64,000 nt of DNA, taken from Oryza sativa Japonica Group. Lineage: Eukaryota > Streptophyta > Magnoliopsida > Poales > Poaceae. The translations under genes and the position numbers were made by a program. The notes under the pieces are model-generated. The model had not been told where the DNA came from, made no database searches, and saw nothing but the letters and a program-made list of their open reading frames with translations. Of the stretch, positions 59,601 through 64,000 are shown piece by piece. Location of the stretch: assembly GCF_034140825.1 (NCBI RefSeq), contig NC_089037.1:531501-595500 (forward strand). Direction: 5' to 3'. The number at the start of each line of letters is the position of its first letter. Position 1 is the stretch's first letter.

Positions 59601-62600
59601 ACCTCTAATTAGCTTAATGTTTAAAATAACATCAGCTACTCCCAAATCTTTCATATCAAAATTTTGAGACAAGAATGATTTAACCTCATTTATCACCTCA
59701 ATGTTTGTCCCAAATATCAGTATGTCGTCAACATACAAGCACAAAATAACTCCCTCACCCCCACCATGGCGATAGTACACACATTTATCTGCCTCATTGA
59801 CTGCAAAGCCTGCAAACGTCAATGTTTTGTCAAATTTCTCATGCCATTGCTTAGGAGCTTGTTTCAGACCATACAAAGACTTCAACAATTTGCACACTTT
59901 GCCTTCTTGACCTTCAAGTACAAACCCATCAGGTTGATCCATATAGATCTCCTCATCCAGCTCTCCATTAAGAAAAGCTGTCTTAACGTCCATTTGATGA
60001 ACGAGAAGACCATGTGAGGCTGCTAGGGAAAGTAGCACACGAATTGTGGTCAATCTAGCAACAGGTGAGTAAGTGTCAAAGAAATCTTCGCCTTCTTTCT
60101 GAGTATAGCCCTTAGCAACAAGCCGAGCCTTGTACTTTTCAATAGTACCGTCAGGCCTAAGCTTCTTCTTGAACACCCACTTGCACCCCACAGGTTTACA
60201 CCCATAGGGTCGCTCTGTCACCTCCCAAGTCCCGTTAGCGATAATGGAATCCATTTCACTACGGACAGCCTCCTTCCAGTAGTCTGCATCAGGAGATGCA
60301 TATGCTTCTGAAATTGACTTAGGAGTGTCATCCACGAGGTACACAGTGAAATCATCACCAAAAGACTTAGCCGTCCTTTGTCTCTTACTCCTTCGAGGAG
60401 CTTCACTGACATCCTCCTCAGAGACAAGTTCATGTGTATGTTCAGTTTGTTCTGGTGGTGTGATTGAACTGGGAATTATTTCAGAGGGTTGGTTCGAACC
60501 ACTATGTGTATCCTTCATTGGGAAAAAGCTCTCAAAGAAGGTAGCATCACGAGACTCCATAATTGTACCAACATGCATGTCCGGTACCTCGGATTTAACT
60601 ATTAAAAATCTATAGGCAATGCTATGATGAGCATATCCCAGAAAAACACAGTCCACAGTCTTAGGTCCAAGTTTGCGCTTCTTCGTTATTGGTACATTGA
60701 CTTTCGCCAAGCACCCCCATGTGCGCAAATAAGAAAGTGATGGTTTTCTACCAATCCATATCTCATATGGTGTTTTGTCCTTATTTCTGTTAGGAACTCT
60801 GTTTAACACATGATTTGAGGTCAACAATGCCTCCCCCCACCATGCCTTAGGCAGTCCCGCGGTGTCCAACATGGCATTCACCAAGTCAGTCAGTGTGCGG
60901 TTCTTCCTTTCAGCAATCCCATTAGACTCGGGAGAATAGGGAGGCGTCCTCTCATGTATGATGCCATGTTCCTCACAGAATAAGTCAAACTCGTTCGAGA
61001 AAAACTCTCCACCACGATCAGACCTAAGCCTTTTTATCTTTCTGTCAAGTTGATTTTCAACCTCTGCCTTATAAATTTTAAAATAGTCTAGAGCCTCGTC
61101 TTTCGTTTTCAACAAGTACACATAGCAAAATCTAGTAGCATCATCAATCAATGTCATGAAATATCGTTTTCCACCCTTCGTCAACACCCCATTCATTTCA
61201 CAAAGATCTGAATGTAGGAGTTCTAGTGGTGCCAAGTTTCTCTCCTCGGCAGCCTTGTGAGGCTTGCGAGGTTGCTTCGATTGCACACAACTATGGCACT
61301 TAGAACCTTTGACAATGGAAAACTTAGGAATTAAACACATGCTGGAAAGCCGAGACATCAAGCCAAAATTAATATGACATAAACGTGAATGCCAAACATT
61401 AGCCTCATCATCCACACTGCCACAAATATGGTTCACAGACTTATTGCAGAAATCAGAAAGGGAAAAGCGGAACAGGCCTCCGCACTCATAACCTTTACCA
61501 ATAAAATATCCATGTTTAGACACGACTACTTTATTAGACTCAAAAACCAACTTAAATCCGTCTCTAGTCAGACGGGAGCCACTAACAAGATTCCTGTCGA
61601 TAGAAGGGACATGCTGCACGTTCTTCAGCTGCACGATCTTTCCCGAAGTAAACTTCAGATCTACCGTGCCAACACCATGAACAGAAGCATGTGACCCATT
61701 CCCCATTAGGACGGTGGAACCCCGTGCGACCTGATAAGAAGAAAACAATGAGATGTCAGCACAAACATGTACATTGGCCCCAGTATCAACCCACCAATTA
61801 GTAGATTGATTAACTGAAAAAACAGTAGGTAAATTACCATACCCGCTTCCATCTCCAGTGTTGCCAATGGTCACATTAGCAGACTTAGAAGTCTGCCCTG
61901 CAGGTGCCTTCATCCCCTTGCGTTGTGGACACTTCCTAGCCAGATGACCAACTTGGCCACACACAAAGCAAGTCCTCTCATCCTGATTAGGATTGTTGTT
62001 GTTCTTCTTCTGCTTCTTGAAGTTGGTGGTCTGCTGAGCTTTGTATTTCCCCTTGCTCTTGTTCTGGGCCTTGTGCACAACATTGGCACTGGACTGCCCA
62101 CCATCGCCCTTAGACGCGGCATCTTTTTCCCGAGCTTTCTCCTCAACATCAAGAGACGCAATCAACCCCTCAACGGAGTATTCCTGTCTCTTGTGTTTGA
62201 GTGCAGTACCGAAACTCCTCCAAGATGGAGGTAGTTTTGCAATAATGCACCCGGCCACAAATTTGTCGGGTAAGACACACTTAAGGAGTTCGAGTTCCTT
62301 AGCCATGGTTTGTATCTCATGAGCCTGTTCGACTACAGAACGGTTGTCAGCCATTTTGTAGTCATGAAACTGCTCCATGATATACAGATCATTGCTAGCA
62401 TCAGTAGCACCGAATTTAGTATTCAGTGCATCCCACAACTCCTTAGCGTCGGTCATATGCATATACACCTCGACCAGACGATCGCCAAGAACGCTAAGAA
62501 TGCATCCCACAAAGAGAGTAGTGGCTTCCTCGAATTGCTTCTGCTGTTCAGCAGTAAGAACTCCTTCAGGTTTGCCAGTACTCACCCAGAAGCATTTCAT

Positions 62601-63837
62601 AGCTGTCAGCCACAGAGTGACCCTGATCTGCCATCTCTTAAAATGCACACCGGTGAATTTATCCGGCCTCAGTGCATCGGCAAAACCAGCCATAGTAAAA
62701 TCACAGTGCCTATAATAAGGTTTTTGGATTGTTGAGATTATGGGCATATAATGATTTAATTTATTCCATAAATAAGTCATGACATTACAGATGAAAACTA
62801 GCATGAACGCATCATTAGATCTACACATGTAAACTACGCAGAATAACATGAACAGATCAAATATGCGCAACATATTGAACACGTACCGAGGTGACGAAAA
62901 GACCGGCTGCTTGGTCGAAACTTTTCGCAGGTGTCTACGAAGGCACGAAACACGCGAGCGAAGAGGAAGGCGAGCCGTCGCGAACGAACAGGGAGCAGTC
63001 GCGCGAAGCGCTTCCCAAAAACCTTATTGCCGCCTTCTCCCGGTGCAGGACGTCAAAGGCAGAGGTTCCGGAGACCTGCTCTCCCGATCGCTGGTGCACG
63101 CCGGCGAGCGGGATGGAGTAGTCTACGAGCGACGGCGCAGTACAGAGTAGGAGGCAAACCCTAGATTGATTTTCGCATATATTGCGTGAAGACGGCGGGT
63201 CGGTTTATATAGAGAAAGGTCGCTTGATCAGGGCGCCCGCACGATCTCTACTGCGCGTAACCGAACCGGATAAGTCGCGCGTAACTTATCCGGACTCCAC
63301 GCCGTTTGCACGCATCGGATTTTTCGGAACGTTTCCAAAACAAAAACGAATCCGAATTTGCAGCAAAACAAAACTGCAAAAAGAGGCTGCATCTGCGCAA
63401 GGGTGAGGAGCCAATTTTTCGGACCATTCGACGCGTACGTCGTGCACGCGCGCCGCCTGCCCTGCCCTGCCCAGGCCAGGCCAGGCGAGCGAGCGCGCGC
63501 GTGTGTTTCCCCTCTTCTCTCCACCACACATGCTTCAAGTGGCTAGGAGGGCATCCTCCCTTTTAAGGAGGTCCCCCTCTCCTAGAATAAGCAAGGTGGT
63601 ACTAAACTCCACATGCATGCCATCCCATGAGGTGGGCTTTTGTGATTTTCCAAAGAATTAATCTTCGAGTGGGCTAAGACCCATTCATTAATTCCAACAT
63701 TACCATTTCCAGAAGGGACCGGCCACCGGCAGCTTCGGCGGCGGGAGTGTAGGCCACTGCTTGATGAGCGCAAAAATGATGGAGTCCTCCTGGAGCAAAG
63801 CATCGCGCTCCACCGCCAAGCTCAGCTCCTGATCCAT
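50612..63837 (-). CDS. Protein with two degenerate trypsin/HtrA-like domains; Copia in intron 1
   Basis: Fifteen minus-strand exons: 63837-63704, 57115-57084, 55556-55503, 54123-54016, 53920-53819, 53722-53583, 53488-53222, 53066-52897, 52414-52368, 52017-51937, 51853-51722, 51642-51518, 51386-51117, 51000-50867, 50636-50612 (1821 nt, 606 aa, frame kept throughout). Two related halves (about 125-335 and 400-600) each read: ACTG, LTSASLV, a strand near HNLAIVEI or HYNVALVSV, then [10 protein letters not shown] or [10 protein letters not shown]. This is the trypsin-like fold with the His (now Ser), Asp (now Asn) and Ser (now Glu or Ile) positions changed, so a non-catalytic pseudoprotease is likely. 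Grasses carry many such Deg-like genes of unknown role. The N-terminal 75 residues are Pro/Glu-rich. The first exon ([16 protein letters not shown]) is the least certain link; an alternative leader exon ends at 56468 and would allow a start at 55533. Confidence 0.8.
51433..51516. repeat. 28 bp x 3 tandem repeat in intron of protease-like gene
   Basis: The unit ACAATCACAGAACAATCAGG plus AGCATCAA-type ending occurs at 51433, 51461 and 51489 with one to three mismatches. It is intronic and abuts the exon ending at 51518. Confidence 0.93.
52063..52186. mobile_element. Stowaway MITE, 124 bp, in intron of protease-like gene
   Basis: CTCCCTCCGTCCCAAAATAT and its inverted right end (ATATTTTAGGACGGAGGTAG) are flanked by TA. 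Inner arms GGGACCGCATGGGAC and GGGATGCGTCCCAT pair. It lies 46 bp from the exon starting at 52017. Confidence 0.9.
54124..57083. other. Introns 2 and 3 of the protease-like gene
   Basis: AT-rich intronic DNA around the small exon 55503-55556. A broken Stowaway end (CTTATAATATGAAACGGATGGAG) lies near 54280-54305. No other gene seen. Confidence 0.6.
56468..56650 (-). promoter_or_regulatory. Possible alternative promoter and leader exon
   Basis: On the minus strand, a CT-rich stretch (CTTATCTCTTCTCCTCCTCTCC) is followed by a GC-richer block ending at CCCCAG before GTAAGT, a strong donor at 56467. Upstream AUGs in this block meet stops quickly, so it would be a noncoding leader joined to the exon at 55556 and translated from ATG 55533. 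It lies on the downstream side of the Copia element, so transcripts from here would not need exon 1. Confidence 0.4.
57246..58228 (-). repeat. 3' LTR of the Copia element (983 bp)
   Basis: It is bounded by TGTTGAG and CCAACA on the plus strand and matches 62730-63699 along its whole length. The 13 bp length difference comes from a short CCAGG-type tandem repeat and one three-base unit. Confidence 0.97.
58785..62693 (-). CDS. Copia gag-pol polyprotein
   Basis: One open frame of about 1300 residues on the minus strand, start chosen at [13 protein letters not shown] just inside the 5' LTR. The frame itself extends further into the LTR. Parts in order: gag region, CCHC zinc knuckle ([14 protein letters not shown]), aspartic protease region ([11 protein letters not shown]), GAG-pre-integrase and integrase core (LHSDLC onward), reverse transcriptase ([10 protein letters not shown]) and RNase H near the end. 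Integrase before reverse transcriptase marks it as Copia, not Gypsy. Looks whole. Confidence 0.95.
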   Translation of the reverse strand: MAGFADALRPDKFTGVHFKRWQIRVTLWLTAMKCFWVSTGKPEGVLTAEQQKQFEEATTLFVGCILSVLGDRLVEVYMHMTDAKELWDALNTKFGATDASNDLYIMEQFHDYKMADNRSVVEQAHEIQTMAKELELLKCVLPDKFVAGCIIAKLPPSWRSFGTALKHKRQEYSVEGLIASLDVEEKAREKDAASKGDGGQSSANVVHKAQNKSKGKYKAQQTTNFKKQKKNNNNPNQDERTCFVCGQVGHLARKCPQRKGMKAPAGQTSKSANVTIGNTGDGSGYGNLPTVFSVNQSTNWWVDTGANVHVCADISLFSSYQVARGSTVLMGNGSHASVHGVGTVDLKFTSGKIVQLKNVQHVPSIDRNLVSGSRLTRDGFKLVFESNKVVVSKHGYFIGKGYECGGLFRFSLSDFCNKSVNHICGSVDDEANVWHSRLCHINFGLMSRLSSMCLIPKFSIVKGSKCHSCVQSKQPRKPHKAAEERNLAPLELLHSDLCEMNGVLTKGGKRYFMTLIDDATRFCYVYLLKTKDEALDYFKIYKAEVENQLDRKIKRLRSDRGGEFFSNEFDLFCEEHGIIHERTPPYSPESNGIAERKNRTLTDLVNAMLDTAGLPKAWWGEALLTSNHVLNRVPNRNKDKTPYEIWIGRKPSLSYLRTWGCLAKVNVPITKKRKLGPKTVDCVFLGYAHHSIAYRFLIVKSEVPDMHVGTIMESRDATFFESFFPMKDTHSGSNQPSEIIPSSITPPEQTEHTHELVSEEDVSEAPRRSKRQRTAKSFGDDFTVYLVDDTPKSISEAYASPDADYWKEAVRSEMDSIIANGTWEVTERPYGCKPVGCKWVFKKKLRPDGTIEKYKARLVAKGYTQKEGEDFFDTYSPVARLTTIRVLLSLAASHGLLVHQMDVKTAFLNGELDEEIYMDQPDGFVLEGQEGKVCKLLKSLYGLKQAPKQWHEKFDKTLTFAGFAVNEADKCVYYRHGGGEGVILCLYVDDILIFGTNIEVINEVKSFLSQNFDMKDLGVADVILNIKLIRGENGITLLQSHYVEKILNRFGYIDSKPSPTPYDPSLSLRKNKRIARNQLEYSQIIGSLMYLASATRPDISFAVSKLSRFTSNPGDDHWRALERVMRYLKGTVELGLHYTGYPAVLEGYSDSNWISDVDEIKATSGYVFTLGGGAVSWRSCKQTILTRSTMEAELTALDTATVEAEWLRDLLMDLPVVEKPVPAILMNCDNQTVIVKVNNSKDNMKSSRHVKRRLKSVRKLRNSGVITLDYIQTARNLADPFTKGLSRNVIDNASKEMGLRPM
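62730..63699 (-). repeat. 5' LTR of the Copia element (970 bp)
   Basis: It matches 57246-58228. Its right edge (CCAACA) directly abuts TTACC, the target duplication that holds the host splice donor (GGTAA on minus). Confidence 0.97.
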
Positions 63838-64000
63838 CACCAACTATCTCTCTTTGAGTGTGGGCTTTGCTGCATCTACAAGGGATAAAAGGAGTGAGTG
63901 TGTGACGGCAGATGGCATGTGGCATTGGAGATTCAATTTAATAAACAGGACCACGAAACAAAACGAGGGAGAGAGGTTGGGAATACGTGGTTTGCAAACA
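63838..64000 (-). promoter_or_regulatory. Leader and proximal upstream region of the protease-like gene
   Basis: DNA immediately upstream of the ATG at 63837, with an AAAGAGAGATAGTTGGTG leader on the minus strand. The promoter proper probably lies beyond the window edge. No other feature is seen. Confidence 0.35.

Larger units (their letters stand above)
57246..63699 (-). mobile_element. LTR/Copia retrotransposon, whole-looking and young
   Basis: A 6454 bp Ty1/Copia element in minus orientation: LTRs at both ends (TGTTG...CAACA), one long gag-pol frame, a purine-rich tract (GGTGGGGGAT on minus) next to the 3' LTR, and a 5 bp target duplication TTACC at 57241-57245 and 63700-63704. The LTRs are essentially identical apart from copy number in two short tandem repeats, so the insertion is recent, probably well under a million years. 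I see no clear breaks. It sits in intron 1 of the protease-like gene, same orientation. Confidence 0.96.

Overview
The window is nuclear DNA of a grass, almost certainly rice (Oryza sativa or a close relative). It has multi-exon plant genes with AT-rich introns, many Stowaway and Tourist-type MITEs, a tRNA-derived SINE and a Copia retrotransposon. From memory of rice gene families, the order LOG-like gene, REVOLUTA-class HD-Zip III gene, BTF3 gene matches the LOGL10 - HOX9 (OSHB2) - OsBTF3 stretch of rice chromosome 10. That placement is recalled, not searched.

Layout, left to right. 1-1048: 3' part of a NAC transcription factor gene (+). 1.3-3.4 kb: AT-rich degenerate repeat array holding a LINE tail, a MITE and a ~210 bp (TA)n tract, with a tRNA-Asn gene at its right edge. 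3.5-13.6 kb: gene-poor DNA with MITEs, a SINE with a perfect 15 bp target duplication, and a strong heat-shock-element-like motif beside a possible noncoding transcript. 13.7-18.3 kb: cytokinin-activating LOG-like enzyme (+, 7 exons). 18.3-25.8 kb: MITE-rich spacer. 25.9-33.6 kb: HD-Zip III gene (+, 18 coding exons) with the miR165/166 site split by an intron. 35.4-35.9 kb: ribosomal protein S17 (-). 36.6-38.1 kb: BTF3 / NAC-beta (-). 39.5-43.2 kb: DUF3755/SANT-like protein (-). 44.2-46.8 kb: chloroplast protein resembling PAB, a factor in plastid ATP synthase biogenesis (-). 47.8-49.9 kb: WEB-family coiled-coil protein (+), divergent from the PAB-like gene. 50.6-63.8 kb: a 15-exon gene (-) for a protein with two degenerate trypsin/HtrA-like domains. 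Its first intron is occupied by a young, whole-looking Copia element (57246-63699).

Exon boundaries were worked out by hand from splice sites and reading frame. Every multi-exon model except the NAC gene, which enters from the left edge, gives an open frame whose total length is a multiple of three. The LOG enzyme and the HD-Zip III factor both act in meristem and organ patterning. S17 and BTF3 are translation-linked, and both carry telo-box motifs upstream.

The most notable structural point is the Copia element. It landed exactly on the exon 1/intron 1 boundary of the protease-like gene, and its 5 bp target duplication copies the splice donor. I saw no convincing novel multi-gene system.
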